From Clostridium sp. (lineage in GTDB: Bacteria > Bacillota > Clostridia > Lachnospirales > Lachnospiraceae), in contig JAMOZY010000001.1 of NCBI GenBank assembly GCA_023667695.1, positions 124,001-188,000 of the forward strand: 64,000 nt of DNA. Direction: 5' to 3'. The position numbers were made by a program, and so were the translations under genes. The notes beneath the pieces are model-generated. The model was not told the DNA's origin. It saw only the letters and a list, made by a program, of their open reading frames with translations, and ran no database searches. Position 1 is the stretch's first letter. Each line of letters starts with the position of its first letter. Positions 44,417 to 54,437 of the stretch are shown here, piece after piece.

Positions 44417-46165
44417 ATGAAGGAAAAGAAAACACGGATTCTGCTTCCGATAGCAGAATATGGCTTGCTTGTATTGCTTGTTTTGCTTTTTATGGTTCAG
44501 ATTTTTAAACTGGGGGCTGTCCGTCTGGCAGACTATCCGATTTCTTATGAGATTGGAGATACCATAACCGGACTGGCAACTGTAAAATCCATGGCGGATA
44601 ACGGCTGGATTTATGAAAATCCTTTTTTAGGCGCTCCCTATGGAAGCAATAGCTATGATGCAACCACCATGGACATTTTTCTCAATGCCATGGAGCAGCT
44701 GCTTGTGTGGCTGACCGGAAACTGGATTCTTTCCTATAATTTGTTTTATCTTAGCGGCTACCTGCTGGCGGCTCTTACCGCATATTATGCCTTGAAGCAA
44801 TTAAAGATACCGGTATGGATTGCCCTTCCAACCTCCGTATTATATACCTTTCTGCCCTATCATCAGCAGCGGGGAACCGGACATTTATTTTTGGGGATGT
44901 ATTTCATGGTGCCGATTATGGTGCTGTATCTGTACCGGCTCATGAATGGAGAATTGATTTTCCATAAGGGAGATAGGGGGTGGGTGACGCCTTCGAACGT
45001 ACTGCGCTTTCTTGCGTTAATGATTATGGCATTGACTGGTATTTATTATGCGTTTTTTACCTGCTTCTTTTTCTGTGTCGTTATTCTCTATACCATATTG
45101 AACAAGGAGGATTGGAAGCGGGTCAGACAAGCGGCGGCTGGTATTGGGATTATTGTTGGGACATTGTTGGTTTCCGCTCTGCCGAATCTGATTTACTGGC
45201 TCAATCATGGGAAGCCGGAGGCCATTTCCAAGGGAGGCGAAGGAGCAGAGCTGTATGCTTTAAAAATCATTCAGCTATTGCTTCCCCGGCAGGGGCATCG
45301 CAGAGAGCTGTTCCTGCGGCTGCGGAATCTGTATGATAGCGCCTATCCCCTGGCAAATGAAAATGGAATGTCCTCGTTAGGTATCTTTATGGCGGCAGGC
45401 TTTGTGATTTTGTGCCTGGTTTTGTTTATGAGAAAACGGGCGTTGAAGCAGTCCAATCTTCAGACCGGTTCTATTCTGAATTTGGCGGCTGTTCTTTTTG
45501 GAACGGTAGGAGGCTATGCAGTGGCGCTGTCCTTTTTTACAGGCGCTATCCGTTGTTATAACCGGTTATCCATTTTTATCGCCATGTTTTCCTTAATTGC
45601 TATGGATTGTGTTCTGCAATTGGCATACGAGAAGTGGTTTCAAAGGAAGTGGCTTCGGGTTGGTTTTGGCATTGGCATGTTCTGCATTATGCTATGCGGT
45701 ATCTATGACCAGACAATTCCGATCAATCCGGATATATATACCAATTATGCAAGAAGCTTTGATGCAGATGCTGCTTTTGTGCAGGCCATAGAAGCGGTAG
45801 AGGAAGAACAGGCAATGATTTACCAGATGCCATATATGCGTTATCCGGAAAACGGAGGCATTCATAATATGACGGATTATGCCCATATGTTTGGATATCT
45901 CCACTCAGATACGCTGCGCTGGTCCTATGGCGCTTCCGCCGGAAGAGAAGGGGACCAATGGATGTGCGCCGTGAATGACCTGCCTCTGCAGGAGCAGATT
46001 ACAGCTATCCGGGAAGCAGGCTTTGCAGGAATCTATATCGATTGGAATGCCTATCTGGAGGACGAACGGATTGCAATAGAAGATATTTTATCGGATACTG
46101 TAAATGCAAACCCAATTGTAAATGCAGATGGCACAAAGGCGTATTATAGTTTTGGCAAAAAATAA
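44417..46165 (+). CDS. Large multi-TM GT-C-like membrane protein
   Basis: A 582-aa protein with about 11 membrane helices and a soluble C-terminal part. The first outer loop (YEIGDTITGLATVKSMADNGWIYENPFLGAPYG) carries acidic residues as in lipid-linked-sugar transferases of the GT-C fold, though I cannot assign a family. The end (YQMPYMRYPENGGIHNMTDYAHMFGY) is a conserved-looking outside domain. ATG 44417 is preferred over 44411 because GGAAGGG is 9 bases upstream of it; either overlaps or abuts the preceding stop. A role in decorating the polysaccharide is inferred from its neighbours. Confidence 0.75.
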   Translation: MKEKKTRILLPIAEYGLLVLLVLLFMVQIFKLGAVRLADYPISYEIGDTITGLATVKSMADNGWIYENPFLGAPYGSNSYDATTMDIFLNAMEQLLVWLTGNWILSYNLFYLSGYLLAALTAYYALKQLKIPVWIALPTSVLYTFLPYHQQRGTGHLFLGMYFMVPIMVLYLYRLMNGELIFHKGDRGWVTPSNVLRFLALMIMALTGIYYAFFTCFFFCVVILYTILNKEDWKRVRQAAAGIGIIVGTLLVSALPNLIYWLNHGKPEAISKGGEGAELYALKIIQLLLPRQGHRRELFLRLRNLYDSAYPLANENGMSSLGIFMAAGFVILCLVLFMRKRALKQSNLQTGSILNLAAVLFGTVGGYAVALSFFTGAIRCYNRLSIFIAMFSLIAMDCVLQLAYEKWFQRKWLRVGFGIGMFCIMLCGIYDQTIPINPDIYTNYARSFDADAAFVQAIEAVEEEQAMIYQMPYMRYPENGGIHNMTDYAHMFGYLHSDTLRWSYGASAGREGDQWMCAVNDLPLQEQITAIREAGFAGIYIDWNAYLEDERIAIEDILSDTVNANPIVNADGTKAYYSFGKK

Positions 46166-46188
46166 CAATTCAGAGAAAATTTTTCGTA

Positions 46189-46218
46189 TTGCTTTCCTTG
46201 TGGATTAGGGCATATAAT
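46189..46218 (+). promoter_or_regulatory. Promoter for the glucosaminidase gene
   Basis: TTGCTT (46189-46194) and TATAAT (46213-46218) are 18 bases apart, 29 bases before the ATG at 46247, with GAAAGGAAG as ribosome binding site. Confidence 0.6.
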
Positions 46219-46246
46219 GAATGAATAATAGAAAGGAAGAGTACCA

Positions 46247-48484
46247 ATGAGAAAAAGATATTATCGTTTCCTTGCCGGAATTCTGACTACCACTATGTTA
46301 GTTGGAACCGTTGGAATGTCAAATGTAAAAGCACAGAATTTGTCCGGGGATGCCAAGGCACTGGCACAGTCACAGGCAGTGGAGGAACTGCTGCATCAGG
46401 ACCAGGAGCCGGATGAAGCAGCAGCAAAGCAGGTAAAGGCAATTTTATATGGTTGTACGGAATATGGGCTTCGGGCAGAACCCAATGTCATGGAGGAACT
46501 GGTAACTCTTTATTCCGGACATCAGATGGTAATCAAGACTCTTGTAGCTGCAGAGGATGGAAGCTACTGGTATGAAGTAGAGGCAAGCGTCTCCGGAACG
46601 GTTTATTGTGGATATGTTCCAGCCGAGTATGTATTATGTAACGCAGTGGATAATCTGGACACCATAGGATATGAAAATCGTGGAGGAGTCCCTTTTGCAT
46701 TAACAGCAGAGGAAGGGGAGAACCCAGAGGAATCTATAGAAAAGGAAGGATTAGAAGAACAGCCGGAGCTGGTTCTGGAGCTTGACAGCGTAGCCCGGCT
46801 GGCAGCAGATGATTTTGAGGCCTCTATTGCAGGATTTCCGGAAAGCTATAAGGCTAGTCTGCGGACGCTGCATGCCGCCCATCCAAACTGGGTCTTTGTT
46901 CCACAGATTACCAACATTGACTGGAATGTCTTTATTGAAGCAGAGATGTCTCCGGAGCGGAGCCTGGTGCCAAGAAGTATGGAGGATGCCTATAAAGGAA
47001 AGCAGTCCTGGGCCTATCAGAATGGGGATTATGTAGGATTAAGTGGGTATAATTGGGTACAGGCATCGCAGGAGGCGGTAGAATATTATGCGGACCCAAG
47101 AAATGGATTAACAGAGGACCGGGTCTTTCAGTTTGAGCTGCTGACCCATAACGAGGCTTATCAGACAGAAGCCGGTGTGGAAGCGATTATTAACGGAACC
47201 TTTATGTCTCATGCCGTAATGTCAGATGATGTGATTACCTATGCACAGGCCTTTTGCCGGGTAGGCAGGGAGGCAAATGTCAGTCCATATATGCTGGCTG
47301 CCAGAGTGCGTCAGGAGCAGGGAGCAGGTACTTCTCCGTTGATTTCCGGTCTTTATCCGGGATATGAAAATCTTTATAATTTTTTTAATATTGGTGCTTA
47401 TGGCAGTACAGAAACAGAGATTTGGGTAAACGGACTGACCCGTGCCAGACAGGAAGGCTGGACGAATCGTTTTAGCAGTATTGCTGGTGGTGCCAGTATC
47501 TTGAGTGGAAACTATATTTCAAAGGGACAGGATACCCTGTATTTGCAGAAGTTTGATGTGGATGCTTCCTACTACGGGTTGTTTTCCCACCAGTACATGC
47601 AGAATATCCTGGGGGCATATAACGAAGGATATACCGCCTATAAGGCATATTCCAACATTGGCATTCTGGATAATTCCTTTGTATTTAAGATACCGGTATA
47701 TCAGAATATGCCGATTAATCCGGTGCCTCAGCCAGGGGGAACGAAGTATGATGAAGCGGCAATTAAGGAGTTTATCAGCCGCTTGTACCAGAATATTCTG
47801 GGACGGGAAGCAGATGAAAGCGGAATGTATTTCTGGTATAACCGGTTAACCGTTGACGGTGCAACCGCGGCTTCTGTGACTGCTAACTTTGTATTCAGCA
47901 AGGAGTTTGAAAATCAGAATGTATCCGATGATGTGTTTGTAGAGCGTATGTATCTGACGATGCTGAACCGCGGCTCGGATCCATCCGGAAAGACCTATTG
48001 GCTGGATACCCTGAATTCCGGTTTTTCCAGACGATATGTATTGGCAAAGTTCGTTTCTTCTCAGGAATTTACCAATATCTGTAAGTCTTATGGGGTCGTA
48101 AAGGGGGCAGTGGATTTAAGAGAGGCAAGGGATAAGTATCCGGGCATTACAGGCTTTGTTACCAGGTTATATCAGACGGCATTACAGCGAAAACCGGAAG
48201 TAGACGGCTTGAACTATTGGGTGCAGTGTATTGGTACAAAGCAAAAGACCCCGTATTTTGCTTCGGAACAGATTGTTCGTTCTCAGGAGTTTAAGCTCCA
48301 TAATTATACCGATGATGAATATGTGATGATGCTGTATCGGATATTTTTTGACCGGGAGCCGGATTGGGATGGAAAGCAGTACTGGCTGAACCGTTTATCT
48401 ACGGGTACCAGTCGTGAGGCTGTGTTACGGTATTTTGCGTATTCGGAAGAATTTAAGAAGATTGCAGCTGGTTATGGACTATAA
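46247..48484 (+). CDS. Secreted glucosaminidase (GH73-like) with SH3-like and DUF4214 modules
   Basis: A 745-aa exported peptidoglycan hydrolase. Residues 1-29 are a signal peptide ending AQA-like (VGMSNVKAQ). Residues about 60-135 form an SH3-like cell-wall domain (LYGCTEYGLRAEPNVMEELVTLYSG...CGYVPAEYV). Residues about 205-470 match the clostridial endo-beta-N-acetylglucosaminidase type (HAAHPNWVFVPQIT, FELLTHNEAYQTEAGVEAI, AARVRQEQGAGTSPLISGLYPGYENLYNFFNIGAYG). The C-terminus has DUF4214 units (FISRLYQNILGREADESGMYFWYNRL and three more). Shared modules with the amidase at 36010 suggest common surface targeting. Confidence 0.92.
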   Translation: MRKRYYRFLAGILTTTMLVGTVGMSNVKAQNLSGDAKALAQSQAVEELLHQDQEPDEAAAKQVKAILYGCTEYGLRAEPNVMEELVTLYSGHQMVIKTLVAAEDGSYWYEVEASVSGTVYCGYVPAEYVLCNAVDNLDTIGYENRGGVPFALTAEEGENPEESIEKEGLEEQPELVLELDSVARLAADDFEASIAGFPESYKASLRTLHAAHPNWVFVPQITNIDWNVFIEAEMSPERSLVPRSMEDAYKGKQSWAYQNGDYVGLSGYNWVQASQEAVEYYADPRNGLTEDRVFQFELLTHNEAYQTEAGVEAIINGTFMSHAVMSDDVITYAQAFCRVGREANVSPYMLAARVRQEQGAGTSPLISGLYPGYENLYNFFNIGAYGSTETEIWVNGLTRARQEGWTNRFSSIAGGASILSGNYISKGQDTLYLQKFDVDASYYGLFSHQYMQNILGAYNEGYTAYKAYSNIGILDNSFVFKIPVYQNMPINPVPQPGGTKYDEAAIKEFISRLYQNILGREADESGMYFWYNRLTVDGATAASVTANFVFSKEFENQNVSDDVFVERMYLTMLNRGSDPSGKTYWLDTLNSGFSRRYVLAKFVSSQEFTNICKSYGVVKGAVDLREARDKYPGITGFVTRLYQTALQRKPEVDGLNYWVQCIGTKQKTPYFASEQIVRSQEFKLHNYTDDEYVMMLYRIFFDREPDWDGKQYWLNRLSTGTSREAVLRYFAYSEEFKKIAAGYGL

Positions 48485-48519
48485 GTAAGGCGGAAGAATG
48501 GGATTGGATAAAGGGCTCT

Positions 48520-50406
48520 ATGGGGAATAAAAAAGAAAAAGATGCTTTTATATCGGACAGGCAGTTCAGGAATATTGCGGTTTTTATTGCAATATTCCTG
48601 TTTTACGTGTTTTATTTTCGTGTAATCTGTAACAGCGGTCTGTCTGCGGATGATATGTGGAACAGTAATATTCAGGCGGCTCCTTATCTGAACGGACCTT
48701 CTGCCTGGGCAGTTATGTGGAATCAGATGCTGACTTGGCTGAAGCTGGGACGGGTGTTCCCCTTTTCTAATTATGCAGCCTTGCTATTTACCTTCATCTC
48801 GTCTGTGCCGGTATATAAAGCATGTATTGTCGGAATGATAATGATAAATGCTTTTGTTTGTGGCGCGTGTATAAAAATAATTTCAAAATCAGAGCCGGTA
48901 CGGCTCATGTTTCTTCTGGTCTTTCCGTTGTTTCTTCAGTTGACGCCGGAATTTGATAGTGGACTTTACTGCTACCATATGCTGATTCAGATGGTAGTGC
49001 TGTGGTGCTTTCTGTCCCTTTGGTGCATTCTGCGGTATATGGAATGTTCCAAGAGGCGGTATGCGGCAGGAAGTGCTGTTTTTTTCTTTCTGGCCCTTGG
49101 AACCTATGAGGTGTCATTTGTTTTTCTGCTTGCATTGTTGTGGGTGGTATGGGCGATACAGAAAAACTGGAAGTCTGTCCTGAAGATATGTCTGCCGGAT
49201 TTGCTGGTGTTTCTGAGTATGGGACTGGCGAATCTGGGTGCAAGAATGTTTTTGCAGGAAGGCGCTTATCAGGGGATTTCCGTAAGCCTTTCTGTGAAGG
49301 CGGTTTTGGTTACCTTTTTGAAGCAATGCTCCACCTGTTTTCCGATTGGACGCTATATTTGCTCCGGTTTGAAGTATTGTGACCCCTATACAGATGTTTA
49401 TCCCTATTCTTTATCCGGAATTTTTTCGCAAATCCGTATCTGGGATGTTCTTGCCCTTTTGTTGTTTCTGGGTATTTTTATTGTGGCAGCAGGAATGTGG
49501 GGCAAAGAGAAAGGAACTATAGGAACAAAGGAAGGGGAAAGGCTTCCTTCCGGTACGGAAGGGATACCATATGAATGGACCTTGATTGGCTTGGGGCTGA
49601 TTGTATTTTTGTTTCCGGGTCTGTTGATTGCTGTATCAGCAAAATATCAACAGATTCTGGGCTGGTGCAGCGGGCATCTTCCGGCTTATATGCAGAGTAT
49701 CGGATTGGCGGTTGCAGTGACAGGCTGGTATGCATGGTTTAGGAAGCGTACATGGAAGCAGGCTGTAAAGCAGATAATTTCCGGTGGATGCATCTGTGCT
49801 GCCGGTATCATTATTATACTGAATCTGGTCAGCGGCCGGGCTGGCGTGGAATATATGAACCGCTTTCGGAAGTATCCCCAGGAGAATATTACAGCGGCAG
49901 CCAATGCTGGTTTTTTTGACGAAATCACAGGGGATGATACTAAGATTTTGTTTGGCACCACATCTTATATTTACGACCAAAGCTGCAGCGGAGAGTTTTA
50001 TAGCAAATTAACATCCTCCTATATCCATGCCATTCCCCGCAATGAAATGGTGGCTCAATGTATAGAAGCACAGGGTGTCCTGAATCTATATGAGATTGGT
50101 GAGTGGCAGGAACAGGCATATTACGGCGTATTTAATATGGCGGAATCGAATTCCGGCGCATTGATTATGGGAAAATGCGTCCGGCTGGAATTAAATGAGG
50201 GTGGAACGGATTTTCAGCATGTGTGGGTTCAAAATCCCAGAGTATTCTTACAAGGAGAAGCAGCCATCGGCACTCCGGAGGATTGGGAGCTTGTGGCGCA
50301 GGACAGGGATTATGCTATTTATCGCATAGAAGGCACGTATGATATTATGCAGGAAGCAGAGTATTATAAAAATGAAGCCGGGACAGGGGTCCTATACCGA
50401 GAGTAA
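48520..50406 (+). CDS. Large multi-TM protein, probable GT-C-type transferase
   Basis: A 628-aa protein with about 11-12 helices, then roughly 170 soluble residues. The first loop has SADDMWNSNIQAAPYL, an acidic motif like those of GT-C glycosyltransferases. No family can be named with confidence. The ribosome site before ATG 48520 is weak (AAAGGG), 36 bases after the glucosaminidase stop, so the two may be co-transcribed. It is of the same general kind as the protein at 44417 but not obviously a paralogue. Confidence 0.7.
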   Translation: MGNKKEKDAFISDRQFRNIAVFIAIFLFYVFYFRVICNSGLSADDMWNSNIQAAPYLNGPSAWAVMWNQMLTWLKLGRVFPFSNYAALLFTFISSVPVYKACIVGMIMINAFVCGACIKIISKSEPVRLMFLLVFPLFLQLTPEFDSGLYCYHMLIQMVVLWCFLSLWCILRYMECSKRRYAAGSAVFFFLALGTYEVSFVFLLALLWVVWAIQKNWKSVLKICLPDLLVFLSMGLANLGARMFLQEGAYQGISVSLSVKAVLVTFLKQCSTCFPIGRYICSGLKYCDPYTDVYPYSLSGIFSQIRIWDVLALLLFLGIFIVAAGMWGKEKGTIGTKEGERLPSGTEGIPYEWTLIGLGLIVFLFPGLLIAVSAKYQQILGWCSGHLPAYMQSIGLAVAVTGWYAWFRKRTWKQAVKQIISGGCICAAGIIIILNLVSGRAGVEYMNRFRKYPQENITAAANAGFFDEITGDDTKILFGTTSYIYDQSCSGEFYSKLTSSYIHAIPRNEMVAQCIEAQGVLNLYEIGEWQEQAYYGVFNMAESNSGALIMGKCVRLELNEGGTDFQHVWVQNPRVFLQGEAAIGTPEDWELVAQDRDYAIYRIEGTYDIMQEAEYYKNEAGTGVLYRE

Positions 50407-50578
50407 AGGGAATGAGAACTGTCACAGCCAATTCTTAAGATTATCTTTAGATATTATAGAAATAAGAAATCCTGGTTTACAGAAAATTCCAGATAGTGTA
50501 AAATGCTTAATAAGTGTGGGCAGATGCTTGCATGAAGTTGTTAACAATATAAATAGACGAAAAGCAGGAGGAACTCAT

Positions 50579-51358
50579 ATGAAGGTTGTATTACTTGCCG
50601 GCGGATTCGGTACCCGAATCAGTGAGGAAAGTTATTTGAAGCCCAAGCCAATGGTAGAGATTGGCGGCAAGCCGATTCTCTGGCATATTATGAAGTATTA
50701 TTCATCCTTTGGATATAATGAATTTATCATCTGCTGTGGGTACAAGCAGCATGTGATTAAAGAATGGTTTGCAGATTATTATCTTCATACCAGTGACATT
50801 ACCTTTGATTTTACGAAAAATGGCGCGATGGAGGTTCATAAGTCCTATACCGACCCATGGAAGGTAACCCTGGTGGATACCGGACTGAATACCATGACCG
50901 GCGGAAGAGTGAAACGGATTCAAAAGTATGTGGGAAAGGAGCCATTTATGTTGACCTATGGGGATGGCGTGACCAATGTAGATATTGATGCATTGGTGAA
51001 GTTCCATAAGTCCCATGGAAAAATTGCTACCATGACGGCTGTCAATGTAGGGCAGCAGTTTGGGGTTCTGGATATTGATGCAACTGGAACCATTCATAAG
51101 TTCCGGGAGAAGCAGGACCGGGACGGCAGTGTGATTAATGGAGGCTATATGGTGTTGAATCCGGAGGTATTTGATTATATTGAAGGAGACAGTACGGTAT
51201 TTGAGAAGGCTCCGTTGGAAAAGCTGGCGGCAGAAGGGCAGTTGAAGGCGTATTCCCATGACGGATTCTGGAAATGTATGGACACCACCAGAGATAAGAA
51301 CCAGCTGGAAGAAATGCTGGAGCAGAATATGGCGCCTTGGAAGGTCTGGGAGGATTAA
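50579..51358 (+). CDS. rfbF: Glucose-1-phosphate cytidylyltransferase
   Basis: A 259-aa nucleotidyltransferase making CDP-glucose from CTP and glucose-1-phosphate. It shows VVLLAGGFGTRISEESYLKPKPMVEIGGKPILWHIMKYY, the LTYGDGVTNVDI metal block, VINGGYMVLNPEVFDYI and FWKCMDTTRDKNQLEEM. Length and motifs are those of RfbF/DdhA. ATG 50579 has AGGAGG 6 bases upstream; the frame open from 50339 overlaps the preceding gene and is not protein-like. First gene of the CDP-sugar operon, 5 bases before rfbG. Confidence 0.96.
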   Translation: MKVVLLAGGFGTRISEESYLKPKPMVEIGGKPILWHIMKYYSSFGYNEFIICCGYKQHVIKEWFADYYLHTSDITFDFTKNGAMEVHKSYTDPWKVTLVDTGLNTMTGGRVKRIQKYVGKEPFMLTYGDGVTNVDIDALVKFHKSHGKIATMTAVNVGQQFGVLDIDATGTIHKFREKQDRDGSVINGGYMVLNPEVFDYIEGDSTVFEKAPLEKLAAEGQLKAYSHDGFWKCMDTTRDKNQLEEMLEQNMAPWKVWED

Positions 51359-51363
51359 GGGAT

Positions 51364-52425
51364 ATGGATTTGAGTTTTTATAAAGGAAAACGGGTATTAT
51401 TAACCGGACATACGGGTTTTAAGGGTTCCTGGATGAGCCGGGTATTGGTGAATGCAGGAGCGGTGCTGACGGGCTATTCCCTGGAACCGCCCACCAGTCC
51501 CGACCTGTTCTCCATGTGTGATGTGGAAGATAAGATGGATTCCGTTATTGGCGACATTCGGGATTTGGAGAAGTTAAAGGGCGTATTTGCCAAGGTACAG
51601 CCGGAAATCGTCATTCATATGGCAGCACAGCCCATTGTACGGGATTCTTATAAGAATCCGGTATATACCTATGAAACCAATGTCATGGGTACGGTCAATA
51701 TCCTGGAATGCATTCGATTGAATGATTGTGTAAGGTCCTTTGTGAATGTTACAACGGATAAGGTATATAAGAATAATGAATGGGCCTGGGGCTATCGGGA
51801 AAATGAACCCTTGGACGGGTATGACCCCTATTCCAATAGTAAGTCCTGTTCCGAATTGGTGACCCACAGCTATAAAAGCTCCTTCTTTTCAGATGGACGG
51901 GTAGCGGTTTCTACCTCCAGAGCCGGTAATGTCATCGGCGGAGGTGATTTTGCCAATGACCGTATTATACCGGATTGTATCCGGGCAGCAGAAAAAAAGG
52001 AAGCCATTATTGTGCGGAATCCCCATTCCACCCGGCCATACCAGCATGTATTGGAGCCGGTTATGGCGTATCTGATGATTGCTCAGAAGCAGTATGAGGA
52101 TGGAAGCTATGCGGATTATTACAATGTAGGACCGGATGATATGGACTGTGTGACGACCGGTGATATTGTAGATATGTTCTGTGCAAAATGGGGCGAAGGC
52201 ATGCACTGGCTCAACCAGTATGACGGCGGCCCGCATGAGGCCAATTTCCTGAAGCTGGATTGTTCTAAGCTGAAAACAACCTTTCAGTGGAAACCGCGGT
52301 GGAATGTATCAGAAGCATTGGATCAGGTCGTGGAATGGACGAAGGTATATTTTGCAAAGGGTGATATTCCGGCAATTATGGACAAGCAGATTGAACGGTA
52401 TCTGCATGGGGAAGCTGTTGAATGA
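51364..52425 (+). CDS. rfbG: CDP-glucose 4,6-dehydratase
   Basis: A 353-aa short-chain dehydrogenase: VLLTGHTGFKGSWMSRVL Rossmann motif, VIHMAAQPIVRDSYKNPVYTYETNVMGTVNILE, TTDKVYKN, YDPYSNSKSCSELV with the catalytic Tyr-x-x-x-Lys, and STRPYQHVLEPV. It forms CDP-4-keto-6-deoxyglucose. ATG 51364 lies 10 bases after GGGAGG; the in-frame ATG at 51337 would fall inside rfbF. Second step of the CDP-sugar pathway. Confidence 0.96.
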   Translation: MDLSFYKGKRVLLTGHTGFKGSWMSRVLVNAGAVLTGYSLEPPTSPDLFSMCDVEDKMDSVIGDIRDLEKLKGVFAKVQPEIVIHMAAQPIVRDSYKNPVYTYETNVMGTVNILECIRLNDCVRSFVNVTTDKVYKNNEWAWGYRENEPLDGYDPYSNSKSCSELVTHSYKSSFFSDGRVAVSTSRAGNVIGGGDFANDRIIPDCIRAAEKKEAIIVRNPHSTRPYQHVLEPVMAYLMIAQKQYEDGSYADYYNVGPDDMDCVTTGDIVDMFCAKWGEGMHWLNQYDGGPHEANFLKLDCSKLKTTFQWKPRWNVSEALDQVVEWTKVYFAKGDIPAIMDKQIERYLHGEAVE

Positions 52426-52490
52426 GAGTGGCGGAACGGTTTAATTTTGAAGCCGACAAGAGAAGAAATGATATGAAAAGGAGATAAGTG

Positions 52491-53828
52491 ATGTTTGAAA
52501 ATATGACAGAAGCTCAGGCAAAGGAGCAGATTTTGGATATGGTTGCAAAGTATTGTGATACCTATCACAATCAAAAAGCCCCCTTTCAGGAAGGAGACCG
52601 GATTCCATATGCATCCCGGGTTTACGGGCATGAAGAAATGTGTAATCTGGTAGACAGTGCCTTAGAATTCTGGCTGACGGCCGGACGGTATACGGATGAA
52701 TTTGAAAAGAAGTTTGCAGAGTATCTGGGAGTGAAGTATTGTTCATTAGTCAATTCCGGTTCTTCTGCAAACTTAAATGCGTTTATGGCATTGACTTCGC
52801 CCTTATTGGGGGAACGTGCCATTCAGCGGGGAGATGAGGTAATCACTGTAGCGGCCGGATTCCCGACTACTGTGGCTCCGGTTATCCAGTACGGTGCAAT
52901 TCCGGTATTCGTGGATGTTACCATTCCCCAGTATAATATTGATGTAACGATGCTGGAGGAGGCTTGTTCCGATAAGACAAAGGCTGTAATGATTGCCCAT
53001 ACCTTAGGGAATCCCTTTGACCTGAAAGCGGTCAAGGACTTCTGTGACCGGCATAATCTGTGGCTGGTAGAGGATAATTGCGACGCATTAGGCTCTAAGT
53101 ATATCATAGACGGAGAAGAGAGGTTTACCGGAACCATTGGCGATATCGGAACCTCCAGCTTTTATCCGCCTCATCATATGACCATGGGTGAGGGTGGCGC
53201 TGTGTATACCAACAATCCATTATTAAATAAGTGCATCCGTTCCTTCCGGGACTGGGGACGGGACTGTGTCTGTCCTTCCGGACATGATAATCTGTGTGGA
53301 CATCGGTTTGACAAGCAGTATGGAGAATTACCCTTAGGATACGACCACAAGTATGTATATTCTCACTTTGGTTATAACCTGAAGGCAACGGATATGCAGG
53401 CGGCGATAGGTTGTGCGCAGATTGTGAAGTTCCCGGGCTTTGTGGAACGCCGTCGTCACAATTTTGACCGTTTAAAGGCTGCTTTGGCAGGAACGGAGGA
53501 CAAGCTGATTTTACCGGAACCATGTGAGAATTCCATTCCAAGCTGGTTTGGTTTTCTGATTACCTGTAAGGAAGGTACGGACCGGAACCAGGTGGTACAG
53601 TATGTAGAAAATCATGGTGTGCAGACCCGTATGCTGTTTGCTGGCAATCTGACCAAGCATCCATGCTTTGATACCATGCGTCAGACCGGAGAAGGCTACC
53701 GGGTGGCAGGCGGGCTGACGAATACAGACCGGATTATGAACGAGACCTTCTGGGTCGGTGTATATCCCGGTATGACGGATGGGATGATTGATTATATGGC
53801 AAAGACCATCCGGGAAGCCATTCAGTAA
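52491..53828 (+). CDS. rfbH: CDP-4-keto-6-deoxyglucose 3-dehydrase
   Basis: A 445-aa PLP/PMP enzyme of the aminotransferase fold that removes the C3 hydroxyl to give CDP-4-keto-3,6-dideoxyglucose. The usual PLP lysine is replaced by histidine in FYPPHHMTMGEGG (near residue 225), the hallmark of this dehydrase (E1). Four cysteines (CVCPSGHDNLCGH near 258-272 and others) fit its iron-sulfur cluster. The family needs a reductase partner (E3); none is encoded in this window. ATG 52491 follows AAAAGGAG by 7 bases. Confidence 0.95.
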   Translation: MFENMTEAQAKEQILDMVAKYCDTYHNQKAPFQEGDRIPYASRVYGHEEMCNLVDSALEFWLTAGRYTDEFEKKFAEYLGVKYCSLVNSGSSANLNAFMALTSPLLGERAIQRGDEVITVAAGFPTTVAPVIQYGAIPVFVDVTIPQYNIDVTMLEEACSDKTKAVMIAHTLGNPFDLKAVKDFCDRHNLWLVEDNCDALGSKYIIDGEERFTGTIGDIGTSSFYPPHHMTMGEGGAVYTNNPLLNKCIRSFRDWGRDCVCPSGHDNLCGHRFDKQYGELPLGYDHKYVYSHFGYNLKATDMQAAIGCAQIVKFPGFVERRRHNFDRLKAALAGTEDKLILPEPCENSIPSWFGFLITCKEGTDRNQVVQYVENHGVQTRMLFAGNLTKHPCFDTMRQTGEGYRVAGGLTNTDRIMNETFWVGVYPGMTDGMIDYMAKTIREAIQ

Positions 53829-53868
53829 AAGAAGGTGCCGGATAAAGGAAATAGAAGGTTAGGAAAAG

Positions 53869-54435
53869 ATGAGTGTTATAGCAGAAAAACAGGAACAGAT
53901 GGAACCAACGGACCGTGTGCAGAAGAAAACAGAAGGAAAAAAGGGACTGGCAGCCTTATGGCAGTTTATTAAGTTTGGCCTGGTGGGTGTGTCCAATACC
54001 GTAGTATCTTATGTCACATATTCCATTTGCTATTATGCATTTCATACCAATGAGCATGTTGCAAATATTGTTGGATTTATTATTAGCGTACTAAATGCGT
54101 ACATCTGGCAGAGTAAATTTGTATTCAAGGAAACCGAGGGAGGAGAACACCGGGTATGGTGGCAGGTATTGATTAAGACCTATATATCCTATGCTTTTTC
54201 CGGCTTATTCTTAACGGAGCTGCTTTTGCTGCTGTGGCTGAATGTGCTGCATATCGAGCAGTATCTAGAGCCGGTTGTGGGGTGGATTGCCGGATTTGGA
54301 CTTTCCATGACTGCAAGGGATGTGGCAGTTTCCCTGGCTCCATTCCTGAATATGGTGGTAACCATACCGATTAATTTCTGTATTAATAAATTCTGGGCCT
54401 ATCGGCAGAAGAATAAGAAAAGTGAGGTGGCGTGA
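53869..54435 (+). CDS. GtrA-like membrane protein
   Basis: A 188-aa protein with four membrane helices in the GtrA pattern: FIKFGLVGVSNTVVSYVTYSICYYAF, NIVGFIISVLNAYIWQSKFVFKE, a longer middle loop and MVVTIPINFCINKFWAYR. GtrA proteins are thought to flip or bind lipid-linked sugars in cell-surface glycan modification, and usually work with a GtrB-like transferase; such an enzyme is encoded at 59574. It overlaps or abuts the following aldolase gene. Confidence 0.9.
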   Translation: MSVIAEKQEQMEPTDRVQKKTEGKKGLAALWQFIKFGLVGVSNTVVSYVTYSICYYAFHTNEHVANIVGFIISVLNAYIWQSKFVFKETEGGEHRVWWQVLIKTYISYAFSGLFLTELLLLLWLNVLHIEQYLEPVVGWIAGFGLSMTARDVAVSLAPFLNMVVTIPINFCINKFWAYRQKNKKSEVA

Positions 54436-54437
54436 AA

